DNA from: Candidatus Krumholzibacteriota bacterium | GTDB taxonomy: Bacteria > Krumholzibacteriota > Krumholzibacteriia > JACNKJ01 | Length of the DNA: 64,000 nt | Direction: 5' to 3' | Assembly (NCBI GenBank): GCA_016933175.1 | Contig: JAFGBK010000116.1 | Location: forward strand, 1 to 64,000 | In this document: positions 52,287-64,000 of the stretch, piece by piece | Numbering within the stretch: position 1 is the first letter of the stretch | How the letters are laid out: every line of letters starts with the position of its first letter | The notes under the pieces: generated by a model | Database searches by the model: none | Told to the model about the DNA's origin: nothing | The model's input: the letters and a program-made list of their open reading frames with translations, nothing else | Position numbers and translations under genes: made by a program

Positions 52287-55238
52287 TCAGGAGCAGCCCA
52301 TGGAGTTGCCGCAGTTGTGGCACCGGTAGCAGTTGCCGTTGCGCACCGTGATGGCCCCGCAGACGTCGCAGGTGGGCGCGTCGTCCTGAAAGTGTGCGAA
52401 CTGGGCGTCGAAGCCGTCCGCGCGGACGCCTCGCCGCCCCGCGCCGGGGGCGCCGAGCGCCGCGGGCGGCGCGCCTGCCTCGGGCCGCGCTCCGCCCGCG
52501 GGCGGCATGCCGGCGGCGGGCGGCGGAGCGCCCTCGTCGTCCGTGTCGCCGGACGGCGGGCCGATGGGCGCCGCCTCGAGGTCCTGGGGCGGGTGTGGGG
52601 CCACGGTTTCCCGGAATCCCGGCACGAAGTTCATCCCGATCCAGCGGAAGATGTAATCCACGATGCTCTTGGCCAGGGGGATCTCCGGGTTCTGCGTGAA
52701 GCCGCTGGGCTCGAAGCGGCTGTGCACGAACTTGTCGACGAGGACCTTCAGCGGCACGCCGTACTGCAGGCCCATGGACAGGGCCGTGCCGAAGGCGTCC
52801 ATCAGGCCGCCGATGGTCGAGCCCTCCTTGGCCATGGTGATGAAGAACTCGCCGGGCGCGCCGTCCTCGTAGAGGCCCACCGTGATGTAGCCCTCGTGTC
52901 CCTGGATGTCGAACTTGTGCGTGAGGCTGTGGCGGGTATTGGGCATCTTCCGACGGCGCGGCGCGCGGGACTCGGCCGCTTCGGCGGGCGCCGCCTCCTT
53001 CTTGAGGTTCCGGGTGCTCACCGGCTGGCTCCGCTTGGAGCCGTCGCGGTAGACGGCCACGGCCTTCAGCCCCATCCGCCAGCCCTCCATGTAGAGCTGC
53101 ATGAGCTCCTCCACCGTCGTCTCGTGAGGCACGTTGACGGTCTTGGAGATGGCGCCGCTGAGGAAAGGCTGCACGGCGGCCATCATCTTCAAGTGGGCCA
53201 TGTAGGGAATGAAGCGCTCGCCCCGCGCCGGCTTGAAGGCGCAGTCGAAGACGGGCAGGTGCTCGGCCTTGAGATAGGGCGCGCCCTCGATGGTGTCCTC
53301 GGCGTCGATGTAGTCGACGATGGCCTCGGTCTGGCTGGGCGTGTAGCCGAGCACCTGTAGGGCCGCGGGCACCGTCCGGTTGACGATCTTCAACTGGCCG
53401 CCGCCGGCCAGGAGCTTGTACTTCACCAGGGCGATGTCCGGCTCCACGCCCGTGGTGTCGCAGTCCATCATGAAGCCGATGGTGCCGGTGGGCGCCAGCA
53501 GCGTCGCCTGGGAGTTGCGATAGCCGTGTTCGTGTCCCATCGCGAGGGCGCGGTCCCAGGCCGCGCCGGCCGCCTCGTGCAGGTCCGCCGGCAGGTGCCG
53601 GGATTCGATGGCGTCCACGGCCTCGCGGTGCCGGGCGATCACGCCCAGCATGGGTTCGCGGTTGCGGTCGTACTCGGCGAAGGGCTCCTTGACGGCGGCG
53701 ATCTCGGCGCTGGCGGCGTAGGCCTCGCCGCCCATGATGGCGGTGAGCGCCGCTGCGTAGGCGCGGCCCGCGTCGCTGTCGTAGGGCAACCCCTCGGACA
53801 TGACCAGGCTGCCGAGGTTGGCGTAGCCCAGGCCCAGGGGCCGGAAGCGGTGGCTGTTGACGGCGATGGGCTCCACGGGGTAGCTGGCCCGGTCGACGAT
53901 GATCTCCTGGGCGATGACGAAGAGCCGCACGGCCTGCCGGAAACGCGCCACGTCGAAGTCCCCGCCCGGCCGGCGGAACTTCATGAGGTTCAGGCTGGCC
54001 AGGTTGCAGGCCGAGTCGTCGAGGAACATGTACTCGCTGCAGGGGTTGCTCGCGTTGATCCGCCCCGCTTTGGGGCAGGTGTGCCAGCGGTTGATGGTGT
54101 CATCGTACTGCACGCCGGGATCGCCGCAGATGTGGGTGCCCTCGGCGATGAGGCGCAGCAGCTCGCGGGCCCGGTGCCGGCCGATGACATCGCCGGTGGT
54201 GATGGCGTAGGTCTCCTGGTAGCCGTCCTTCTCCACGGCCCGGAAGAAGCTGTCGGTGCAGCGCACGGAGAGATTGGAGTTCTGGAACATCACCGAGCCG
54301 TAGGCGTCGCCGTTGTAGGAGCCGTCATAGCCGGCCTCGATGAGGGCCCAGGCCTTCTCCTCCTCGTTCCGCTTGGCGCTGATGAACTCCTTCACGTCGG
54401 GATGGGTGATCTTGAGGCTCTGCATCTTGGCCGCGCGGCGCGTCTTGCCGCCCGACTTCACGACGGCCGCGATCTGGTCGTAGACCCGCATGAAGGACAG
54501 GGGGCCGCTGGGCTTGCCGCCCCCCGCCAGCAGCTCCTGCGAGCTGCGCAGGGTCGATAGGTCGGTGCCCGTGCCCGAGCCGAACTTGAAGAGCATGGCC
54601 TCGCTGGTGGCGAGGCGCATGATGTCCTCCATGTTGTCCGCAACAGACTGGATGAAGCAGGCCGAACACTGGGGATGCTTGTAGTTGGACTCGACGCGCA
54701 GCGCGGTGCCGGTTTCGGGATCGTAGCGGAAGCCGCCGGCGCTCCCCTCGATGCCACTGACGTGGTAGAGGCCGAGATTGAACCAGACGGGGCTGTTGAA
54801 GGCGCCGTACTGGTTGAGGGTCAGGTGGACCATCTCGTGGTAGAAGTTCTCGGCGTCCTCGGCGCTCGCGAAGTAGCCGTCCTCGCGCCCCCAGTCGGCG
54901 AGGGTGCGGGCCACGCGGTGCACCAGCTGGCGCACGGAGTACTCGCGCTCGGGCTTGCCTAGCTCGCCGAAGAAGTACTTGGCGCCGACGACATTGGTGG
55001 CCAGCATGGACCAGTCCGCCGGCACCTCGACGTCGTCCTGCTCGAAGACGACGCGGCCCTCCTCGTCGGTGATGCGGGCCGAGCGGCGCTCCCAGCGGAC
55101 CTCGTCGAAGGGATGTACGCCCGCCCGGGAAAAGTGCCGGGTGATGCGGAGCCGTCCCCGCCGCGGGGCGGGAGCGGGCTCGTCAGCCCCGGCGCGGCCG
55201 ACCGACGCGGGAACGGTGCTGCTGCTGGTGGGCTCCAT
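52287..55238 (-). CDS. nrdJ: Adenosylcobalamin-dependent (class II) ribonucleotide reductase
   Basis: 983 residues from ATG 55238 (AGGAGAGCAAC); ATG 55301 would add 21 residues and has a weaker GGAAG. Class II features: YGAFNSPVWFNLGL, KHPQCSACFIQSV, FKFGSGTGTDLSTLRSS, NPCSEYMFLDDSACNLASLN, TGTIGFMMDCDTTGVEPDIA and the TSCPD domain (HKFDIQGHEGYITVGLYEDG). The end has a zinc-ribbon-like CDVCGAITVRNGNCYRCHNC and the redox tail GNSMGCS. It reduces ribonucleotides with or without oxygen if B12 is available. Its promoter and a candidate operator are at 55471-55499; a ~225-base leader contains two hairpins. Confidence 0.95.
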   Translation of the reverse strand: MEPTSSSTVPASVGRAGADEPAPAPRRGRLRITRHFSRAGVHPFDEVRWERRSARITDEEGRVVFEQDDVEVPADWSMLATNVVGAKYFFGELGKPEREYSVRQLVHRVARTLADWGREDGYFASAEDAENFYHEMVHLTLNQYGAFNSPVWFNLGLYHVSGIEGSAGGFRYDPETGTALRVESNYKHPQCSACFIQSVADNMEDIMRLATSEAMLFKFGSGTGTDLSTLRSSQELLAGGGKPSGPLSFMRVYDQIAAVVKSGGKTRRAAKMQSLKITHPDVKEFISAKRNEEEKAWALIEAGYDGSYNGDAYGSVMFQNSNLSVRCTDSFFRAVEKDGYQETYAITTGDVIGRHRARELLRLIAEGTHICGDPGVQYDDTINRWHTCPKAGRINASNPCSEYMFLDDSACNLASLNLMKFRRPGGDFDVARFRQAVRLFVIAQEIIVDRASYPVEPIAVNSHRFRPLGLGYANLGSLVMSEGLPYDSDAGRAYAAALTAIMGGEAYAASAEIAAVKEPFAEYDRNREPMLGVIARHREAVDAIESRHLPADLHEAAGAAWDRALAMGHEHGYRNSQATLLAPTGTIGFMMDCDTTGVEPDIALVKYKLLAGGGQLKIVNRTVPAALQVLGYTPSQTEAIVDYIDAEDTIEGAPYLKAEHLPVFDCAFKPARGERFIPYMAHLKMMAAVQPFLSGAISKTVNVPHETTVEELMQLYMEGWRMGLKAVAVYRDGSKRSQPVSTRNLKKEAAPAEAAESRAPRRRKMPNTRHSLTHKFDIQGHEGYITVGLYEDGAPGEFFITMAKEGSTIGGLMDAFGTALSMGLQYGVPLKVLVDKFVHSRFEPSGFTQNPEIPLAKSIVDYIFRWIGMNFVPGFRETVAPHPPQDLEAAPIGPPSGDTDDEGAPPPAAGMPPAGGARPEAGAPPAALGAPGAGRRGVRADGFDAQFAHFQDDAPTCDVCGAITVRNGNCYRCHNCGNSMGCS

Positions 55239-55406
55239 GTTGCTCTCCTGCAAATAGGTGTTTTCTTCTTGATGTCCGTTGTCGGATCGTGTTCCTGACA
55301 TATTATTCTTCCGCTCGCGGCGGCGCCGCCGTTGGCCCGGCCACCGGGACGCCGAGATCCCGCCCGTGAGGGTCGTGATGCTCGCGGGATCCGTGATGGC
55401 TCGTAA

Positions 55407-55462
55407 AACTGTTGGGAATCCAGCAGTTAGGTGCCCAGGCCCCACCCCCAACATCTTGGGGG
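55407..55462 (-). other. Two hairpins in the nrdJ leader
   Basis: CCCCCAA / TTGGGGG with a 4-base loop (55445-55462) would be the first structure in the transcript, starting within a few bases of the expected +1. A second stem (55407-55428) pairs AACTG/CAGTT and TGG/CCA around a short loop. No B12-box (GCCACTG-like) is seen, so a cobalamin riboswitch is not supported. Confidence 0.5.
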
Positions 55463-55470
55463 CAGATCTC

Positions 55471-55499
55471 TTTTAACCACGATATGGTGCGCCTGTCAA
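55471..55499 (-). promoter_or_regulatory. nrdJ promoter with a palindrome in the spacer
   Basis: On the minus strand: TTGACA (55499-55494), 17 bases, TTAAAA (55476-55471). The spacer carries CACCATATCGTG, a palindrome with one mismatch, where a repressor would block polymerase. It resembles but does not match the NrdR box. Confidence 0.7.
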
Positions 55500-55552
55500 G
55501 TGAATCGGGAGGGCCCGCCGCCGGACCGCAATTTCTCACGAAGGTGAAGAAA

Positions 55553-55577
55553 CCCCGGAATCGAAACGATCCCGGGG
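55553..55577 (-). terminator. Rho-independent terminator after the HIT gene
   Basis: On the minus strand a long stem (CCCCGG-GATCG / CGATT-CCGGGG, TTT loop) followed by TTTCTTC, 95 bases after the HIT stop and just ahead of the nrdJ promoter. The best terminator in this part of the window. Confidence 0.8.
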
Positions 55578-55671
55578 CCTTGCGGTTGTCCAGATGCAAA
55601 TCTCGGAAGACAATCAGGTTGTTAGCCTGTCTTCAGGACGGAGCCAGTATACCACTCCGCGCGCCGCCGGG

Positions 55672-56094
55672 TCAATCGGGAGCCGCCAGACGGTCGCGCA
55701 GGCGCCCGGCGAGGTCCGCCAGGGCGTCGGAATCGCCCGCCGCGGGCCGCCAGGGGCAGCGCAGGCCGTCCCCGTCCCGCCGGGGCAGCAGGTGCAGGTG
55801 GAAGTGGAAGATGACCTGCCCGGCGGCCTTCCCGTTGGCCTGGTGGAGGTTGATCCCCTCGGCCCCCGTCTCAGCCACGAGCTCGGCGGCCACGCGACGG
55901 GCCGCGGCGAAGACGGCGTCGCGGTCGGCCGCCGCCAGATCGAACAGGTCCCGGGCGTGGGCCTTGGGAATGATCAGGGCGTGCCCTTCCGCTCCCGGGG
56001 AGATGTCAAGGAAGGCGAGGATCCGCGCGTCTTCCCAGATGCAGTGGGCGGGCAGCTCGCCGCGCACGATCTTGCAGAACAGGCAATCATCCAT
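55672..56094 (-). CDS. HIT-family (Hint-like) nucleotide hydrolase
   Basis: 140 residues from ATG 56094, with a strong AGGAGGTGG. CLFCKIVRGELP at the start, then GHALIIPKAHA and the histidine triad as VIFHFHLHLLPRRDGDG near residue 100. A standard bacterial HinT-like adenosine phosphoramidase or AMP-lysine hydrolase. The exact substrate is not fixed. It is a single gene between its own terminator and a divergent exported protein. Confidence 0.93.
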   Translation of the reverse strand: MDDCLFCKIVRGELPAHCIWEDARILAFLDISPGAEGHALIIPKAHARDLFDLAAADRDAVFAAARRVAAELVAETGAEGINLHQANGKAAGQVIFHFHLHLLPRRDGDGLRCPWRPAAGDSDALADLAGRLRDRLAAPD

Positions 56095-56218
56095 CGCGCC
56101 ACCTCCTGGACTCATTCTCGCCTGGCCGGCGCGACCTGTAAAGGCTCAAGCCGGCCGGTACCGTTCTTGCCCGTTCCGGCGGAGGAGGTTATCCTCACCG
56201 CATAACAGGAGGTACGGC

Positions 56219-56971
56219 ATGTCAGCCACCCGCCCCCTCGCCGCGTTCGCGGCGGCTTCCCTGGCGATGCTCCTGCTCGCCAGCGCCTTCCCGCCCGCGC
56301 GGGCGGGGGACCCCAACGCCGGCGTCGAGGCAGTGCCCCGCTTCCTGGAATACGATGGGAACGAGGGGATCCTGTCCTACGAGATCACCGTGCGAAATCT
56401 GGGCAGCCTGCCCGTCAACCACATCACGCTGGCGACGGAGCCCGAGAGCCTGGAGGGCTCCTTCGCCCTGGACGACCTGGGTCCCGAGGCCTCGGCCCTC
56501 CGGCGCTTCACCTTCCGGATCGACGAGGGCACGAACCTCTTCCAGCCGCGCTTCCTGTTGAGCTACACGGATTCCGAGGGGGAGCGCATCCGCCCCGACA
56601 CGGGACGCTCCCCTCTGGCGGCCAGCATCGATTTCGCCGCCTGCGACGTGGCGGAGGGCCGGGTGACCCTGCACTTCACCCTGACCAATCCTCACGCGGA
56701 GCCCATGCTCTTCCTGGAGCTTTACACCGAGAATCCGCACCTGACCGACGGCACCCGCTTTCTGGGCGACCTGGGACCGGGCGCGACCCTCGAGGTCGAC
56801 ATCCCCTTCCGCCTGCCGGCCGGCGAGCGCCTCTTCAATCCAACCTGCTACCTGCGCTATCACGCCTTCCTCACCGAGGGAACCCGGATCCATCGGCTCT
56901 TCTACACGCTGCTGGAGACGGATCTGCGGCAGGTGGAGCAGGCTCTGGCCAAGCGGGCCCGGGACCATTGA
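56219..56971 (+). CDS. Exported protein with two tandem beta-sandwich repeats, unknown function
   Basis: 250 residues from ATG 56219 (AGGAGGT). Signal peptide FAAASLAMLLLASAFPPARA. The mature part is a duplicated ~95-residue unit: LSYEITVRNLGSLPVNHITL with FALDDLGPEASALRRFTFRI in the first and VTLHFTLTNPHAEPMLFLEL with FLGDLGPGATLEVDIPFRL in the second, each closing with a Y-rich strand before an EGxRI-like turn. This looks like two Ig-like/CARDB-type sandwiches in the periplasm or on the surface. No named family recognised; single-gene transcript with a terminator at 57006. Confidence 0.72.
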   Translation: MSATRPLAAFAAASLAMLLLASAFPPARAGDPNAGVEAVPRFLEYDGNEGILSYEITVRNLGSLPVNHITLATEPESLEGSFALDDLGPEASALRRFTFRIDEGTNLFQPRFLLSYTDSEGERIRPDTGRSPLAASIDFAACDVAEGRVTLHFTLTNPHAEPMLFLELYTENPHLTDGTRFLGDLGPGATLEVDIPFRLPAGERLFNPTCYLRYHAFLTEGTRIHRLFYTLLETDLRQVEQALAKRARDH

Positions 56972-57005
56972 CCGCGCCGCGCCGGCGTCCGAGCTCGACG
57001 TGAAA

Positions 57006-57031
57006 GGCCCTCCCGCCGCAGCGGGAGGGCC
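57006..57031 (+). terminator. Terminator after the gene at 56219
   Basis: A perfect 11-bp stem (GGCCCTCCCGC / GCGGGAGGGCC) with a CGCA loop followed by TTGCCACTACTCCTCTT. Confidence 0.7.
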
Positions 57032-57302
57032 TTGCCACTACTCCTCTTGAAAAACGGGCCGAATACCTAGAGTCTCTAAAGTAGGGGAGGAGAAGTCCCC
57101 ATGAAGCTCCTCCTCCCCTGGCCGTTTGGAATGATACCGGATACTCGGGCACTCAGGCCTAGGCAGGACTCGTGCCAATCGCATCGGGAACCGGAAGCAA
57201 ACGGATGGCGCAAGCCATTGATTCCCAATGGATTGAAAGAAGTCTGCTGGAAACTGAGGAAACCTCGTCAGGCGGACCTGGCTATCGGCAGACAAAAAAC
57301 GA
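57032..57302. other. Low-GC gap without a convincing gene
   Basis: About 270 bases of visibly lower GC than the rest of the window. An 85-codon frame on the minus strand (57038-57295) has no ribosome site or family look, so I leave it out. A short inverted pair around 57086-57120 (GGGGAGGAG / CTCCTCCCC) is the only structure seen. It may be decayed sequence. Confidence 0.4.
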
Positions 57303-57329
57303 GGAGGCGTAAAAATGCTTTACGCCTCC
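57294..57329 (-). terminator. Rho-independent terminator after the gene at 57355
   Basis: A 10-bp stem GAGGCGTAAA / TTTACGCCTC (57304-57328); on the minus strand it is followed by CTCGTTTTTTG. A textbook terminator 26 bases past the stop. Confidence 0.85.
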
Positions 57330-57354
57330 CTCCCGATTCCGGCTGACATGACGG

Positions 57355-57723
57355 TCAGTCTTTCTCGTTGTGACCTGTCACGTCCTGGCTGTCGAAGCTC
57401 CACGACCGCCCGCCGAGGATGCCCGCGTGGAGTGTGATGGGATTGTAGGGCTCACGCAGCCAGAGGAATTTGACCAAGTCGCTGCTGTAGCCGTCCAGGG
57501 GCTCCAGGCTGCCCCAGACGTGGGTATGCGAGATGCCCTGGAACGTGATGCGCACCGTCTGGGTCGTCACCATGAGGAAGTGCTCTCCCCCCACCTCGAA
57601 CTCGGTCATGCCCGGTTCGATGACGACCACGTAGACTGTTGGCATGTCGGCGTTCCCGTTGCCGACGGGCATCAGCGCAGCCAGGACAAGGAGGAGTGCC
57701 AAAGTGCCGAGTATCTTCTTCAT
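57355..57723 (-). CDS. Small exported protein of unknown function
   Basis: 122 residues from ATG 57723 (GGAAGGTG site). Signal peptide KKILGTLALLLVLAALMPVG. The mature part is ~95 residues of mostly beta sequence (TVYVVVIEPGMTEFEVGG, HFLMVTTQTVRITFQG, HVWGSLEPLDGYSSDLVKF). I recognise no family. It lies downstream of the large sigma-54 activator on the same strand but 86 bases away, and has its own terminator. Confidence 0.65.
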   Translation of the reverse strand: MKKILGTLALLLVLAALMPVGNGNADMPTVYVVVIEPGMTEFEVGGEHFLMVTTQTVRITFQGISHTHVWGSLEPLDGYSSDLVKFLWLREPYNPITLHAGILGGRSWSFDSQDVTGHNEKD

Positions 57724-57808
57724 TCCGCACCTTCCCTGACGAGTCTCGCGGCCGGGACCGGAGCACGCCCCCGCCACATGACCAGTATGACCCTTGCGGC
57801 GCGCCAAA

Positions 57809-62326
<4,518 letters not shown>

Positions 62327-62495
62327 GGGCCGTCCTCGGGATCGGGGCGCAAGGCCCGTAAAGATTCTTTCCGTCACAGAAAGTGTAGCGCGTGGATGCC
62401 GTCAACTCCAGCCCCAAGAGGCCTTTTGCTGGCCTGGGATGGCCGCTCCCGCTATGATTCACGCGCCATCCCCTTCATCGACACGGAGGCCCCCG

Positions 62496-63329
62496 ATGAT
62501 CCGACGCGCCCTTGCCGCGCTGGCGCTCGCCCTGCCGGTTCTGCTCCTCGCCGTTTCCTGCTCCGACAAGACCGACAATCCCTTCGATCCCGGCTTCACG
62601 GTCTTCGAGGTGCCCTCCGCGTACGCCACCATCCAGGCGGCGGCCGCCCAGGCCGAGGCGGGCGACCGCATCGTCGTGACGGGCCGCGATGAGGACTACA
62701 ACGGCGACGTCCTGCTGCCGGCGGGCGTGATACTCATGTGCCGGGAGAACTCACTGCTCATGCCCGTCATCCGCGGCGGGATCACCGCCATCGGCTCCTC
62801 CAGTAGCCAGACCGGCGTCGCCGACCTGCGCATCGAGGGCTTCCGGGTCGTCAACGAGGCCGGCAGCGGCATCCTCCTGCAGGACTGCCAGCTGGCCATC
62901 GTCAACTGCTGGATCGACAGCTGCGCCGGGGCCGCCGTCGAGATCGTCGGCGACGGCGCCGTGGCTGTCAGCCGCTGCGACCTGCAGGCCTGCGCGACGG
63001 GCGTCCTGATCCGCGATGTCACCGAGGCGGCCCACTACCCCGACGCCGGCCATCCCGCTGGGCAGGGACCGAGCGTGGTCAACTGCAACTTCCTGGACAA
63101 CCTGGTGGGAGCTGACTACCGCAACCTGGTCTTCGAGAGCCTGGCGGCGGCCGACACGGCGTACGTCAACCTTAACTACTGGGGCGGCGACCTGGACACC
63201 TACATCAGCCCGCCGGACAGCACCATCATCGACCACAAGGACGACTCCGGGAATCCGGGCTACGCCGACACCGAGGGGGATGGGTTCCAGTCCACGGTCA
63301 CGCCCTGGCCGCGCGAGTGGCGGGACTGA
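62496..63329 (+). CDS. Right-handed beta-helix lipoprotein
   Basis: 277 residues from ATG 62496 (ACGGAGG site). Lipobox AVSC (Cys ~22), followed by SDKTDNPFDPGF. From ~35 onward the repeats fit a pectate-lyase-like beta-helix: VPSAYATIQAAAAQAEAGDR, GVADLRIEGFRVVNEAGSGI, LQDCQLAIVNCWIDSCAGAA, CDLQACATGVLIRD. The last part, with LNYWGGDLDTYISPPD, is the common cap of NosD/DUF1565-type helices. No lyase active site is evident, so it may bind rather than cut polysaccharide. Convergent with rnfE. Confidence 0.82.
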   Translation: MIRRALAALALALPVLLLAVSCSDKTDNPFDPGFTVFEVPSAYATIQAAAAQAEAGDRIVVTGRDEDYNGDVLLPAGVILMCRENSLLMPVIRGGITAIGSSSSQTGVADLRIEGFRVVNEAGSGILLQDCQLAIVNCWIDSCAGAAVEIVGDGAVAVSRCDLQACATGVLIRDVTEAAHYPDAGHPAGQGPSVVNCNFLDNLVGADYRNLVFESLAAADTAYVNLNYWGGDLDTYISPPDSTIIDHKDDSGNPGYADTEGDGFQSTVTPWPREWRD

Positions 63330-63338
63330 GACGGCCGG

Positions 63339-64000
63339 TCAGGCCGCCGCGCCGCCGTCGTCCCCCTCGCCCAGCCTGCACAGCACGCAGTTGCCGCAGT
63401 CCATCTCGCGGGGCGGCGCGTACTCCTCGCCGGCGTGGATGGCCCGCCGCTCCTCCAGCTTGTTGATGCCCGCCATGAGAAAGCCCAGGGCGACGAAGGC
63501 GCCCGGCGGCAGGACCATCACCAGCAGGGGCGGGAAGTCGGGGCCGAAGAGGGTGTAGCCCAGCAGGCTGCCGTTGCCCAGGATCTCGCGCACGGCGCCC
63601 AGCAGCATCAGGCTCAGGGTGAAGCCCAGGCCCATGCTGAGGCCGTCGAGCAGGGAGGCGCCGACGCCGTTGCGGCTGGCGAAGGCCTCGGCCCGGCCCA
63701 GGATCACGCAGTTGACCACGATGAGGGGGATGAACAGCCCCAGGTTGCGGTGCAGGTCGTAGAAGAAGCCGTGCATGACCAGGTCGACGATGGTCACGAA
63801 GGTGGCGATGATCACGATGAAGGCCGGGATGCGCACTTTCTTGGGGATGAAGCCCCTGAGCAACGCGATGATCCCGTTGCTGCAGATCAGGACGAAGGTG
63901 GACGCCAGGCCCATGCCCATGCCGTTCACGACCGAGGTGGTGACGGCCAGGGTGGGGCACATGCCCAGCACGAGGCGGAAGATCGGGTTCTCCTTCCACA
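63339..64000 (-). CDS. rnfE: Electron transport complex subunit RnfE (5' end outside window)
   Basis: 220 residues of the C-terminal part are present, and the frame runs off the end at 64000. The first visible residues WKENPIFRLVLGMCPTLAVT are the canonical RnfE/NqrD N-terminus, so only about ten residues are missing. Several membrane helices (IVDLVMHGFFYDLHRNLGLF, IPLIVVNCVILGRAEAF). The C-terminus is extended past the last helix by ~35 residues carrying REMDCGNCVLCRLGEGDD, a Cys trio not typical of the family. Part of the Rnf ferredoxin:NAD oxidoreductase, so other rnf genes should lie beyond the window. Confidence 0.93.
   Translation of the reverse strand, partial: WKENPIFRLVLGMCPTLAVTTSVVNGMGMGLASTFVLICSNGIIALLRGFIPKKVRIPAFIVIIATFVTIVDLVMHGFFYDLHRNLGLFIPLIVVNCVILGRAEAFASRNGVGASLLDGLSMGLGFTLSLMLLGAVREILGNGSLLGYTLFGPDFPPLLVMVLPPGAFVALGFLMAGINKLEERRAIHAGEEYAPPREMDCGNCVLCRLGEGDDGGAAA

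Noticed and set aside
55239..55470. Possible cobalamin riboswitch before nrdJ
   Set aside because: No B12-box (GCCACTG-like) or expected core pairing is seen; only two simple hairpins.
57038..57295. 85-codon minus-strand frame in the low-GC gap
   Set aside because: No ribosome site, no signal or domain, and composition unlike neighbouring genes; most likely non-coding.

Overview
The window is high-GC, densely coded bacterial chromosome. I saw no rRNA, tRNA, CRISPR array, transposase or phage block. Several secreted proteins end in FlgD/type-A-like C-terminal domains of the kind linked to type IX secretion, and there is a PorV-like barrel, TonB-dependent transport, futalosine-pathway menaquinone genes, a B12-dependent ribonucleotide reductase, a GGDDT-type (pyrophosphate) phosphofructokinase and an Rnf complex gene. 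Together these suggest an uncultured Gram-negative of the FCB group, perhaps Candidatus Eisenbacteria, Krumholzibacteriota or Latescibacteria. The placement is inference.

Layout. 1-500: 5' part of an MBOAT acyltransferase. 644-11356: secreted proteins: a transglutaminase-like protein, two paralogous phage-fibre-like surface proteins alternating with a trypsin-like and a C10 (streptopain-like) protease, and two small exported proteins that share an unusual C-terminal tail. 11470-23136 (minus): a tight operon of a LacI-type repressor, a CBM9-like surface protein, a TonB-dependent receptor, a 1089-residue surface protein, a PorV-like barrel and a GH144 endo-beta-1,2-glucanase. 23414-28602 (plus): a GH94 phosphorylase and a GH1 beta-glucosidase. 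28599-36217 (minus): a lipoprotein GH144, a sugar ABC binding protein, two permeases and a large multidomain putative glycosidase. 36388-41697 (plus): a periplasmic-binding-like protein, a TPR protein, ExbB, two ExbD and TonB.

Read together, 11.5-41.7 kb looks like a complete beta-1,2-glucan (sophoro-oligosaccharide) utilisation locus. The inferred route is surface cleavage by GH144, TonB-driven outer-membrane import, trimming by a lipoprotein GH144, ABC import, cytoplasmic phosphorolysis by GH94 and final hydrolysis by GH1. Three near-identical 14-bp palindromes (23193, 36217, 37371) suggest that the LacI-type protein ties the three blocks together. The locus mixes a Bacteroidota-like outer-membrane module without SusD with a Firmicutes-like ABC/phosphorylase module.

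The remainder (41.7-64 kb) is mostly housekeeping: mqnC/mqnE, a DUF1460-type lipoprotein, a HAD phosphatase, pepN, a NUDIX protein, a Gfo/Idh/MocA oxidoreductase, PPi-PFK, a small lipoprotein, nrdJ with a well-defined promoter, a HIT protein, small exported proteins, a very large sigma-54 activator with a pseudokinase-like N-terminus, a beta-helix lipoprotein and the 3' part of rnfE.
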